DNA of 64,000 nucleotides from Abelmoschus esculentus (lineage: Eukaryota > Streptophyta > Magnoliopsida > Malvales > Malvaceae). Position numbers and translations under genes: made by a program. Each line of letters starts with the position of its first letter. The stretch's first letter is position 1. The notes beneath the pieces were generated by a model. The model worked only from the letters and a program-made list of their open reading frames with translations, did not search any database and was not told the DNA's origin. This document shows, piece after piece, positions 24,611 through 36,500 of this stretch. The DNA lies in assembly GCA_035048815.1 (NCBI GenBank), contig JAUCBN010000054.1, forward strand, positions 8,525,001 through 8,589,000, read 5' to 3'.

Positions 24611-26240
24611 TCCTGGTTCAAAAAGTCAGTTGTGAATGTGACTCCTTGTGAACACCATTCTACATCCTTGCACTCCCCCAATGTGCCTAAACAATTCCCA
24701 TCAACAATGGCCACCCTCAGCTTGCATCTCTTATCCATCCTTAAACCACCCTTCTTGACCATTGACAAACTTATGAAATTGTGTGTGTTGCCCGAATCAA
24801 CTAGAGCAGTACACTCCATCTCTCCCAACTTAATTTTCAACCTCATGGTCTCAACCTTTTTAGCACCCCACATGACTTTTAAAGAAAGCACAGGTTCCTC
24901 TATTACAGGTCCTTCAATTACCTCTTCATAATCCAGAAAAACCTCTTGATCCCCCTTCTTCTTTCATCCCTTCCACTAAAATCTGAAATAACTGAGTTTT
25001 AGCACATTTGTGTCAATGGGGAATACTTGGCAGCACACCAAAAGCACAGCCCCTTACGCCTGCGTTCCTCAATCTTACTGGCTGAAAGGTTCTTTCCTGG
25101 ACTTCTAGAATTTTGAGTTCCCACTCCTCGGGAAGGTCTTGGACTCAAAATGCCAGGCGACAAGTTCCTGGACCCCCTATCCCTCCAGGTGTATGTCCAC
25201 CTGTAGACACTCCCCCAACTGTGTGTCCTCCTAAAGGTGCACTTCTATTTACATTCGAAGGCACTCGATTCTGAGGGTAGCTAATTATAGGGGACACTAT
25301 ACTTCTATTCCCTAAGGTTATCTGTTTCTTAACAACTGGAAAAAAATGTTTTCCAGTCTTTTGGCCATGTGGTAAGCTTCAACCAAACTTTTTGGTTCTA
25401 ACAGTTTTAAATACTGACTTATCTCTACTCGGAGATGATTCTTAAAAACGTTAAGAACATACGAGTCAGGGAGTTGTACCCGGTTCACCAAGCAAATGAA
25501 CTCCTCATAGAATTATTTCACCGTGTCAGTCTAAGTCAAAGCCAACAGTTCCGCGAAAGGGTCTTCAAAACCCTCGGGAGCAAACCTCTCTCTCAGCTTC
25601 TCTAGATAATATTCCCAGTTCCATTGCAAGATGTCTCCATGGCTTCTGGCGAGGAATTGGTGCCATTGAAGAGCCTTGCCTTCGAGGTGAAGCATCACCA
25701 ATCTTACTCGGACCCCAACTGTTACTGATTCGGCTATAAAATATTGTTCCAGCTTCGATAACCAACTTTTAAAATTTGACCCATCAAATGTTGGACACAT
25801 GAGTCGATAGGCTATGTTGACCGGTTGAGTAGCTGTCGAGTTGTTCTTCTCAGCTGGGTTATCTTTCACAAACACCACTTGCTCACCAGCTGTTTAAGTT
25901 AAGTTCACAGCGGACTGAGAAGAGCTCCCTCCAACGACTGACCTTCCACTTGCTGCCATAGGTGGTGTCTCTTCCGATTCCACCACTATCTTCTTACCCA
26001 GGGCCACCTTCAGTAACTTTTGTAATTCCGACACCATGGACACCTTCAAATCAGCCAATTTCATATCGAAATCAGCTCTGAGTTGGTCCGTTTTCCTTTT
26101 CTACTCCGGACTTGCGGTTGCCTCCTGAGTTGCCGGCGCCACCACTTGCGCCTCATTAGCCGCCGCCAACGTCGCCGCACTTTGAGTTCGCACACCATCC
26201 ACCATCGTTCAGGATCACGGCTAAGCTCTGATACCTTGTA
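24611..26240 (-). pseudogene. Ty3/gypsy gag-protease remnant, opposite strand
   Basis: Reading the minus strand from about 26240, 'ttacaaggtatcagagctt' matches an LTR end plus a tRNA-Met primer-binding site. It is followed by a degenerate gag with internal stops: 25878-25531 encodes YRLMCPTFDG, FKSWLSKLEQYF and KALQWHQFLA. The retropepsin segment 24891-24620 contains the active-site-like LVDSGNTHNFIS. Similarity stops near 24610. The gag is a different subtype copy from the one at 19991-21385 and faces it, so two elements were juxtaposed or one inverted. Confidence 0.78.
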
Positions 26241-26610
26241 ATGATCTAACTTGGAATTCCACTTCAAACACACTGATTCACAGAATGAATGCTCAAAAAT
26301 ACAGAAATGGAGGTTAGACAGAGACCAGAGAGAATCGAAGAAGAAGACGGCTAAAATATTTCATGAAAAGGAAAGAGTTAGGTTTCTTGTACAAAACCCC
26401 ATCTCCTCCCTAAACGACAACGTTTGGTCACTGAAACTCTCAGCCCAAAACGCACAGTTTCATTAAAAGGAAAATAAACATAAAATAAATCAAATAACGG
26501 TAAAAATGAAAACCCAACGGCTACTTGATTTAGCAACTGGAATTGGCTGCTGACAAAGGGGTGAGTGAGGGAAAAGAATGGGGGGAAAAGGACTGTTGCC
26601 TCTCTTTGGA
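26241..26610 (-). mobile_element. Putative 5' LTR of the minus-strand gypsy remnant
   Basis: This segment lies directly upstream (in minus-strand sense) of the primer-binding site, where the 5' LTR must lie, and ends in ..ATTACA at that junction. The outer edge is uncertain because no second LTR survives in the window. Two small plus-strand frames here do not look like genes. From 26610 to 27716 I see only AT-rich sequence with no supported feature. Confidence 0.4.
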
Positions 26611-27716
26611 ATCTAATAGAGTTTTTTTTTACTTAAATATAACATTTTTAATAATTATTTACTTAATTAACACTAACACCTCAAGAATATTTCTTGAAAT
26701 GATATTCATTTGTATTATGGAGAATAGAGAAGGTAACGAGTTAGATCGGGATGATTTTTTAATGTCTTGATTCTGATCTAAAAATTAATATATTTGTTTT
26801 AATCTTAATCTGATCTGACATTAATATATAATTTTTTATCTGATTCGAAATAATAAAATTTATAACTTGATTTTGATTCGATCATGATATATTAATAAAA
26901 AATTAGATTAAATTTGACTCGAATAAAAATAATAATAAAAATATTAAATAATATATAAAAATATATATCATATCAAAGAAATTTTACCTTAAATCCAACC
27001 CTTCTAACCTTTTTTTTTCTAATAACCCAACTCGAACCTAATTTTTTAAATAAAAAACTCACCCTTATCAGTGTCGATACCGTTTTCGGTCCGGGTCGAA
27101 ATTGGTTGGTCATTCAAAGTCTCTTCATAGATTGGAGTCGCCATTAGGTACGACTGAAAACCTATAAAACTGATTTGTAATTGAATTAGAGTCGTAATCG
27201 AGTTCAGGAATCGGTTACATGCAAGGAAGGTGGGTTAATAACACTATTATATAAAAATTAACTATATTAAAAAATAAAATTAAAGAACACAATATAAAAA
27301 CATGCCAAAAATTATTCAAACATGAAAAAATTAAAACAAAACATACACACATAAAAAAAATCAAATTAAATAAATTATATATAAAATTTAATTTTCCACT
27401 TAACTACTCTAATAAAGTACAATTAAAATCTAATTCAAAAATTAATTAAATTAATAAAACTAACTAATTATCAAATTAAATCTACACAAATTTGTTGGTT
27501 TAATTATTAAATGATTTCATCAATAAGGATCTAATTAAAATAAATCTAAACCTAAAGAAAAACTAAAAGGAAACAAAATTAAAACTTAAAGGTTTAAACT
27601 TAAGCACCTAAATGTTAGAGGGTCTATAAGGTAATTTTCCATAACTTTACTACAAAACTACAACAATGCTGCAAAGTTGAATTGAAATTGAAAGGCACTG
27701 ACACACGAGAAATTAT

Positions 27717-27889
27717 ATCACGGTCAGTTTCACTACCTCGTCATCCATGGGACCTACTAATAAAAATTACCCACTTGATCAATTTTTAATTTTTTAAAGT
27801 GAATATTCACTTAGGATTAATAAGGTGGGTGGTTTTTATTGGTTGATCCCATGTACACGTGGTAGGACTGACCAATGATATAATTTTTT
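27717..27889. mobile_element. Mutator-like MITE, family M1 copy 3
   Basis: A 173-bp relative of 1108-1360, starting GAGAAATTATATCACGGTCA, with the shared 'aaggtgggtggtttttattg' near the other end and finishing GATATAATTTTTT. It is flanked by a perfect 9-bp CTGACACAC at 27708-27716 and 27890-27898. The non-repetitive duplication strongly supports transposition. Confidence 0.85.
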
Positions 27890-28387
27890 CTGACACACCA
27901 TTTGCCCTTTTATTCCAACGTTCGTCAATAAAATATAAAAGTCTTTTTTATATATTATCAGTCAAAAATAATTAAAAAAATTAATTAATGTCTTTAAGTT
28001 CTCAAAAATTATTCTATACAAAAAAATTATCTCCATCATTTATTTATGGTTCTTCAACATGTTGTTATTGGTTTAAAAAATCAATGACGATAAAATTTGA
28101 TATTCTTTTATTAACCAATTTTTATTTTAAGCTTGAAACAAAGTTAGATTTAACAAAAATCAAAATATAGAGGTAAAGAAAAATAAAAGAATATTCGATT
28201 TTTTATTTCTTTTAAATTTGTCACTACTGATGAAATCATAAGGTAATCACTAGATCTCTTTTTTTTACTTGCTTTTGCTCGAGTTTCCTTACTAAATTTA
28301 CTCCTTTCCTGGTCTAATTTTTCGTGAATGTTCATTGTTTTTTTATAAGGTTTGTGGGGTATTTATTGTATGAGAATAATTTTTTTT

Positions 28388-29818
28388 AGTGTTTGTACTC
28401 CGAAAATCATGAAATTTGTTAGAGTATTTCACTTGGTGAGCAAGAGTTTGAGAGAAACTCAAAGTCCTTTTGATAGTGGATGACTCTAAATTATTTTAAT
28501 TTTTAAATATATATTTTTTTAATTTATTTAGATCTTTCTAGATTTTTTGACTTTTTATTTTTGATTTCTTATATTTCTAGATTTTTGAATTTTTTATTTT
28601 ATTTTAGTTTATGAACCATATCTATTAGACTAGATTTGATCCAAATATTTAAATTGAATAAAATTTATTGCATACAATTGTCTCTTTTTGCTCATTACTC
28701 AAACGGAGAAATGAGAAAAGACTAAAAGCAATAAAATTTTCCAATAAGAAATAATCTAGTAGTGATGTTATTTTATTTTAGAGATAGGTGGTGAGATAAT
28801 TGATGACATTCCTTCTTGGAAGCTTTAACGATGACACTCCATCTCGGAGATAGTTGATGACATTCCTTTTAGGAAGTTTAACGATAACATTTCATCTTGA
28901 TGACATTCTTTCTTGGAAGCTTAATGATGACACTTTATCTCGGAGATAATTGATGATATTCTTTCTTGAAAGCTTTAATGATGACACTCTATCTCGGAGG
29001 TAATTAATGGCATTCCTTCTTAAAAGTTTTAATGATGACATTCCATCTCGGAGGTAAATGATGACATTCTTTTTTGAAAGCTTTAATGATGACACTTTAT
29101 CTCGGAGGTAATTGACGATGTTTATTCTTGAAAATAAATAGTGGTGCATCCTTTTGAAGGCAACCCCTCTTAGCGGCCAATCTTGTCATTCTATTGAAAA
29201 AATTGTACATGTTTCTAATACATTTGTCTGACATGCAAGATGCTCAAATGCTCTAAATACATGCATATTAGATGTTTTTTTTTGGATCTGTTTGTCTTTA
29301 TTCAGATCAAGGTCAATATACTTCATCCTCTCTATTCCATATCGTGCTTCTTGAGTTTTAAAACTTTCCACTGAGCATCATCTTATTTTAAACCATTTAT
29401 TCAAGTAATATATCGAATATAAAAATATATTGTAGAACCTCTTGAGTAAAGCAACAAGTCCATCAATTTACTAAAAGAATGCACAGATGTTCAGATGATA
29501 AAGAAACACAAGGTAACGAGATTAATAAAAATGGCCTAGTGTCTGTACTCCAAAAATTATGGAATTTGTTGGAGTATTTTGCTTGATGTGCAAGAGTTCA
29601 AGATGAACTTAAAGTCTTCTTGTTAGTAGATGACTCTAGTTTTTTTTTTTTAATTTTTAAATATACTTTTTTGAATTTTTTTTTATCTTTTAGATTTTTT
29701 ACTTTTTATTTTTTTATATTTCTGGATTTTTGAATTTTTTTATTTTAGTTTATGAACCATCTATTAGACTAGGTTCGATCTAAATATTTAAACTGAATAA
29801 AATTTGTTACATACAATC
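28388..29818. repeat. Direct-repeat-bounded element with internal tandem array
   Basis: Two direct repeats of about 280-290 bp, roughly 85% alike by eye, lie at 28388-28679 and 29537-29818. Each begins TAGTGTYTGTACTCC and ends near ACATACAAT or GCATACAAT. If trimmed to TGT..ACA they resemble LTRs of a short non-autonomous retroelement, but no primer-binding site or matching 5-bp target duplication was found. Between them, 28800-29140 is a tandem array (separate entry). Confidence 0.6.
28800..29140 (-). repeat. 54-bp tandem array, about six units
   Basis: Units run 'gatgacattc..cttgaaagcttta' then 'gatgacactc.atctcggag', starting near 28802, 28857 (shortened), 28900, 28952, 29007, 29060 and 29114. 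The period of 54 is a multiple of three, so the minus strand reads as an 18-residue repeat (NYLRDKVSSLKLSRKN type). A frame of 85 residues results at 28892-29149. I see no evidence it is a real protein, though the frame is open through most units. Confidence 0.75.
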
Positions 29819-29999
29819 GAATCGAGTCAGGTCAAGCCAGGGGTGGGTCAAATTGTCATCTCTAATATAAAGGAACAAAAATCGATATTCTCACTAAAAT
29901 ATAAACGACTAACCATGATATTTACTTCATAATCAAAATTTTGACCTTATAATTAAGGCATAAAGTGAGCAACTAATAGAGATTCTAGACAAAAGCAAC

Positions 30000-30330
30000 A
30001 TGAGCGATCACACATTGTCCCTTAAAAAAGAAGACCCAAAATTTTAATAAACTGTATTAATTAAATGATGTTAATTTCGAAATTCATTATTTTTTTATTT
30101 AAATATTTTTAAAAAAGATAAATTATAATTATTAAAACATTATAATCGTTTCTTAAATATGATAATTAATTATAAAATCTTATTTACTATTCCTATTTTA
30201 TTCTTTCTATAGAATCAATAAAGTTTTGAATAAATAGAATAAGAACGATCGCACAAAATCTCTTAAAAAGATAATTACTTTTAAAAAGTTATATTTAAAT
30301 AAATTTCACAAAATCTTAAAAACAGCCAAA
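30000..30330 (-). repeat. Dispersed repeat family A, copy 4
   Basis: Carries the family landmarks 'gagcgatcacacattg', 'aaatgatgttaatttcgaaa' and 'aagaacgatcgcacaaaatc' in the same orientation as copy 1. It ends about 200 bp before the start codon of the DUF185 gene. Confidence 0.6.
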
Positions 30331-30536
30331 TTGTTAAATATTAATCTTTGTTAAATACTTTATTATTTATTTGTTAAATTATTGATTTTTCAAAATTGTT
30401 ATTAAGAAAATTAAATAAACAAAAATATGATAAAAAAATGGAACAAGGGTTTAAGGAGTCCATCTCCGTCAAGAGAAAAGAGAGAAAAAAATAAACCCCC
30501 ACTTCCTTCAACAAATAATCTTAACAGTCTGAAGCC

Positions 30537-33500
30537 ATGCTCTCTCGTTCTAACTCCCCTAGCAAGCTTTTTCCGTTAATCTTTAACAAGATTAAAGGTA
30601 ATCTCTTTCGCTTTGTCCATTTCCCACTCTCTTAATTGTAATTTAAATGTTTATTTATTTACTTATTTCTCTGAAGTTACCTCCAATGATCCATTCGCTC
30701 CATCATTTCAAGCTCTCTTCTCCACTCACATTGTTGGAGAAAAACCCATTCTTGTAAGTCATTTTAACTTCCTTTACATTTCAAATTCATGGGTTTACCC
30801 TTTTTATTTCTCTTGTTCTGATATTTTGTTAATGTCATTGCATTGTTCCGATTATATTCGTTTTTGTCTGTTTTCATTTCGTTTTTATTGGATTGTTTAC
30901 TGTGATTTTCTTTACTTGGTGGATTTGTTCTGGTTTGGATTTGAAATCTCGATCATCTGATATTCGTTTTCTTTTTTTTGTAAATTTTGCAATTCTGGTA
31001 AATGGGTTGAATTTTGTTCATTCTATTGTGGTAGGTTAGGGATTTTGTACATTCTGCTTTATATGATCGCAACCATGGGTACTTCTCTCAGCGATCTGGT
31101 GCGGTTGGGGTGCTCGAGAGGAGCATAAAGTTCAACCAATTTGAAGGTACTTTAAGAAGCTTTGGAATTTTGTTGCCTCTAAGCTCGATAAGATGTATTT
31201 ATTTGCAATTTTTCTGTGGATTGATGCTAGATTTTAAATAGAATCACGACGAGGATAGTTAACTAATTGGTACCAAATAATCATAAATGATAATACAAAA
31301 AGCTTTGCATCAAGGAATTTGATTGATGTGTTTACATAGCTTGGAAGTCTTCAATATTGATCGCTTAGTAGCTTGATCTAGTTACATTTCTTTTGCATGT
31401 GCCTTCGAATCTTTGCGCATAGATCTGTTTGTGCTTTTATTTTCAGAAGTATCATTCTTTTTCATGATCCACCATTGGTAAAAGAATTGCAAGAACTGCA
31501 ATAGATAACTTTTAAGTTTAAGTTTAGTAGATGAGGTCCTTAGAAGGTTTATTTGTGTATGCTGCTCGATGGTCTTCTGTAGAAGATTATATTGCTAATG
31601 CTAGCATCAATCTTTTGGCATGCTTTAGGAAGGAAAGCATATATGAAACACTTGGATAAGATCTATAAGCAGAGTGGCATTGCATGGTTCACCCCTGTGG
31701 AGCTTTTTAAGGTAATGCTCTAACAGACTTAGCAATAATATCATTACTGGCAATGGAGCAAATATCTAGTTATTTTATTCATTTTTTAAAAGAAGTTTAT
31801 TGTTCACTGTAACATAGCATTTTTTTTTTGACATATGTAACATAGCATTTATTGTGGTGTGACATTGCCACTTTTCCCGCTAATGTGTCACATATGATAT
31901 TTATGTTTTTTTTTTTATGTATTTTAATTTAAGCTTTGTTTTCTTGTATTGTTTTAGATTATCGAGATTAAAGAAACTTGAAAGGCTCTTATAACCTTTT
32001 TTATTCCCTTTTTATGTCTACAAAGTTCACTAATTAATTTCATTAAGCATGGATGTCTTAGCAAAAGACTTAGAAGATTGATTTTCTTTCTATTCCCCAC
32101 TTGAAGAATGCACGTCCTTTAACAATATGTAATTGATTTCTATTTCTCTCTTTTCACTGTTACTTTGTCTAGTACCTTGTCTCTTTGTATAAATACAGAC
32201 AAACATGTATGCAACCATGCTCGTGTGCAAGTGGGTCTTGTTGTTGAATGTATGAATTTGTATAAACTTGTCTATCTTATGGATCTCTTATTCTTCTTGA
32301 CCATTAAACTTTTAAACCAAACTTCATATATAGCGAAACAATTAACTGCTTTTCCCTTTAGTGAGTTGTGTTGGTATAATTTTCGCTTTCCTTTATTTTG
32401 ATGCTATGAGCTTTGTCTTCCTTGTAGCCATGGTATGCCCAAGGAATTGCTGAAGCCATACTGCGTACAACTAACCTTTCAGTTCCACTAAAAGTAAGTT
32501 CCTACATTCACTTTTAGAAACTAGGAATTTTTGGAACAAAGAATATATGTTCTCTGTTTTTTCTTATTTCAAATACATAGAGTAAAAGTCTTTTTAAAAT
32601 AAGCTAATTACAACAAACATATAATCTTGTTGTAAGACACTTAGTGTCTTATTAGGAGTAACTTAGCTAGTTATCACTCTCTTAATCTTCTACTTGGATA
32701 GGAGTTAGAGTACAAGTTATATAAAAATAAAACTCAGATACAAATTACTTAGGACACTATGTAATAATTAAACACGTCTGCAATCTACAGTACACTCCCC
32801 CTAAAGTGAATGGTGATATAGACTTAGATTGTTATAAATTGTATATTTAAACTGAATGGTGGTATTTTTATTTAATCTTTACATTTTGGGATCATTGTTT
32901 TGTTTATGGAGGGAAACCTACATTTTGAATTGATTCTGCTTCTTGTACTGTGTGCTCAGATATATGAAATTGGTGGTGGATCTGGAACATGTGCGAAGGG
33001 CATAATGGATTACATAATGTTGAATGCACCTCCAAGAGTTTACAACAGTATGACATACACGTATGCATGCTAACCATTCATTATTTAGCTTGAATAATGT
33101 GCAATCACTATATCATTCTATCCTAGTTTCTGTTACTTATGGATATATGCATGTGTGTGTAAGCAGACAATAAACACGTGAAAACACTAAACTCTTCAAA
33201 ACCTCCCTTCCTAAGCATTTTTACATTGTTTTAAATTTGAGAGAAAAGGGTCAATGTTCTATATACAAGCAAAGAAATAAAATTCCCATTTTAGATGATA
33301 TCATAACTTTGCAGGTATCAATCAAATAAAGGTATTGGTGTGGGGATGAAACTGATTTTTGATCAAAAGTATCATTCAAGTAAAGGTATTTATTGCGGGA
33401 AAGAAACTAAATTTTCATTGGAAAATACTTTGATACATAAGCCTTTCAATTTTAGGATTTAGGGTTTTAGGTTAGGGTTTTGGGTTTAGTGTGTAGGGTG

Positions 33501-36500
33501 TAGAATTAATGTTCATGGTTAGAATTTAGAGCTTAGGTTTTAAGGTGTTAGGGCTAGGGATTTAGGTTTTAGATTTTATAGCTTAAATATAATGAGTTGT
33601 ATAATATTTTTACACAGCTTGTGTATCAAAATATAACCCTTTTTATGTTATCTTCAAGGGAAAATATTCCATGCATGGGCAGTGAAAACAAAAAGTTTTA
33701 ACAAACGCCTTAGTTTTAGGGTTTATGAGTTTGGAATGTAGGTTCTTGGCTAGAATTTATGGTTTAGGGATAAAATTTATGGTTTAGTGGTTAGGGTATA
33801 AGTTGAGGATTATATGGTTAGGGATTTAGGGTTTAACTTATAAACACTAAATTCTAATCCTAAACTATAAATTTCAACCACAACCCTTAAATTCTAAACC
33901 TCTAAACCTAAACCCCTAAACCTTTAGCCTAAAACTGAATCCCTAAACCCTAAAACTAAGACGCTTGTGAAAACTTTTTGTTTTCGCCGCAAGTGCGTGG
34001 TATAATTACCCTATCTTCAATTCCTTCAAAGTTTTTTCTTTAGTTGTGCCATGGTTTTTACATAACATTGATATAAAATTTTGCAGTTGAGACTACCAAT
34101 AATTCAAATATTACCATTTTAGCATACAATCACTAAAAGTATCTAAGGTTGTGTTTTGATTATTTGGATTTCATAATTTAGCATAAATAGTGTGATAAAC
34201 CACATTTAAATATGATTTTCATGAATTTTTTTTTCAAATCACAGATTTGGTGGATGCCTTTTACTGATGTTTTTGAAATTCATCTTTTTAAGTCCTTCCA
34301 TATATAGGCATATTGAATTTTAACCAATTTGTGCATGGTGTTCATATTGTTCTCATAATTTATATAGCAAACTGTGAGAAACAGAGTGTTAAATGAACTC
34401 TGTGAGATGTTTTCATTAGTAAAGAAGAGTCTCTTATATAGACTTTTACAACAGAGTTTAAAACTAAGTAGTTAACCTATAGGATAAGATTTATCCTTTA
34501 CAAAGATAAAATTTAAATTTAAACTACCGATAAGATAAAGTAATTTTAAACTCTTCCTACTCTATCTAAAACACAAACTAATTCCAAGTCTATTCTCGTG
34601 AATCCATCTTCTCCAGCATAAAGAGAGTTCTACTTCATGTTGTGTCAGATCATACTGACTTAAACTGCTATTGATATCTCTAAAAAACAGGTTTGTTTGT
34701 CCTTGTTTAGTCTAATACTTATCAAGCTGTAATAGCTTAGTACTGGTGATTTTTTAATGAACTGAGCACAGTTAAGTTTTTTTTATCTGATCCTATTAAT
34801 TTACCTTTTCTGTGAGTTACATTTTGTATTAATTATATAATTACTTGCTCTATTATTTACTTTCGATTTGTAGAGGTCCTGCAGCCATGAATTTCATCAT
34901 GTTGTTTTATTATTATTTTTACACTGTGTACAGCCGTTTACATGAAAGTTCTCTATTTCCTGCAGCTCAGTGGAAATTAGTCCTGCTTTGGCTGAGATAC
35001 AAAGACAAACTGTTGGCGAAGTTCGTAGTCACCTAGCAAAATTTAAAGTAGAACAACGAGATGCTATGGACAGGAGTGGATGGGGTAGATTTCCTTCAAT
35101 ATTAAACTTATTAGAGTTATATTCTTTTTTGTTAATTGGAATTGGATTATATATGCATGATATTCAAAGATGACATGCAATGTGATTGGTATGCTTGTTT
35201 TGCAAGATTCTGAGTAATGCCATTTTCTGATGTTTCTTTTAGTCTTACTAGACTATAAACTCATAGAAATGAACTATTATATTGATCTTTCTGTACCTGC
35301 ATTTATAAGTACAATTTGCTGTGCAAAACAGAGGCAGAAAAATATTGTGTTTTTCTCACTCTCACTTTAGCTCCACACTGTTGTCACATATCCAATATTC
35401 TGTAGTTTTTATGATTTATTAGCCAAAGAATGAGAATGAAATTCATGGCATCTACATTGTATGATTCACATCCATGTTATCTTTAATTATTCGCATAAGG
35501 TAAGTGTATCTTCATAGATGGGTTTTGTCTTATGTTAGCAATCATGATCGTAAGAACTTAATCTAGTTTTTGTTTTTAACAGGAGATGGGGAACAACAAC
35601 CATGTTGGGTAATAATGCTTGAGGTATGCTTTACCTCGACTATATTCTTTGTCAACCAGTTCTTGCTATTTGAGCAAGGGTTAGATGAATTTAGATTTTG
35701 GTTAGAGTGCTGGAGATGGGAATTGCTTTATGTAATCAGCTGTGGATATGATGATTGTCTATCAAAGCTGGTGGTGAGACCAACTGATGATAAATTGATA
35801 CAAACAAATTGTTACTGTGCCATTTGAACAGCCTCTAGATCCCCTGTCATCTATATTAATGAATGATAAATCTATTTTACCTGCAATTGTTAGCTACAGT
35901 GCATTTAGGAAACAGTTAAGATAAAGTTGTTTCCTTGATTTTAGGAAGTTGTTGAGATAGAGTCTTACTTTATCTTAACAATATCTTATCTGATTTTTTA
36001 GTTTTTTAAATTTGTTTTCCTTATCTAGAGGTCATCTAGTTAAGTTTAAACTCTCTTGTAAAAGTCTATATAATAGACTCTTTTCTTTGAATAAATCATC
36101 AATTCACAGAGTTTTAATTAACACTCTGTTCTCTCACATGGTATCAGTTTAGGAACTGATCCTTTAATATTTTTCCCCTTTCTCTCTCGGTTATTCTTTG
36201 TTTTCCATGGCCTTTCCTCCAGCTACTTCCTCTGAAATTAGCTCCCATATTACACCTCGATCATCTGAATTTCAGATTTCAGATGCATCTTCTACTCCAA
36301 TTACATCCTATAAACTAAATGGGAACAATTACCTACCATGGTCCCAATCGGTGAAACTTTATCTCACAGGCAGAACGAAAGCTTCTTATCTCACAGACTC
36401 CTCCATTCCAAATGAGTCTGATCCAGCCTACTGTAATTGGCTTAGTGAAAACACCACAATCATGTCGTGGTTAAAAACTCCATGATCCCAGAGGTTGGAG

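Noticed and set aside
26980..27250. A GC-richer patch with 'ggagtcgcc' and 'cggtccgggtcg' words resembling an LTR or primer-site region
   Set aside because: No repeat partner, termini or domain could be found in the window.
33440..33980. Interstitial telomere array
   Set aside because: The TTTAGGG words are irregular and sit within inverted-repeat elements, one with a 9-bp duplication.
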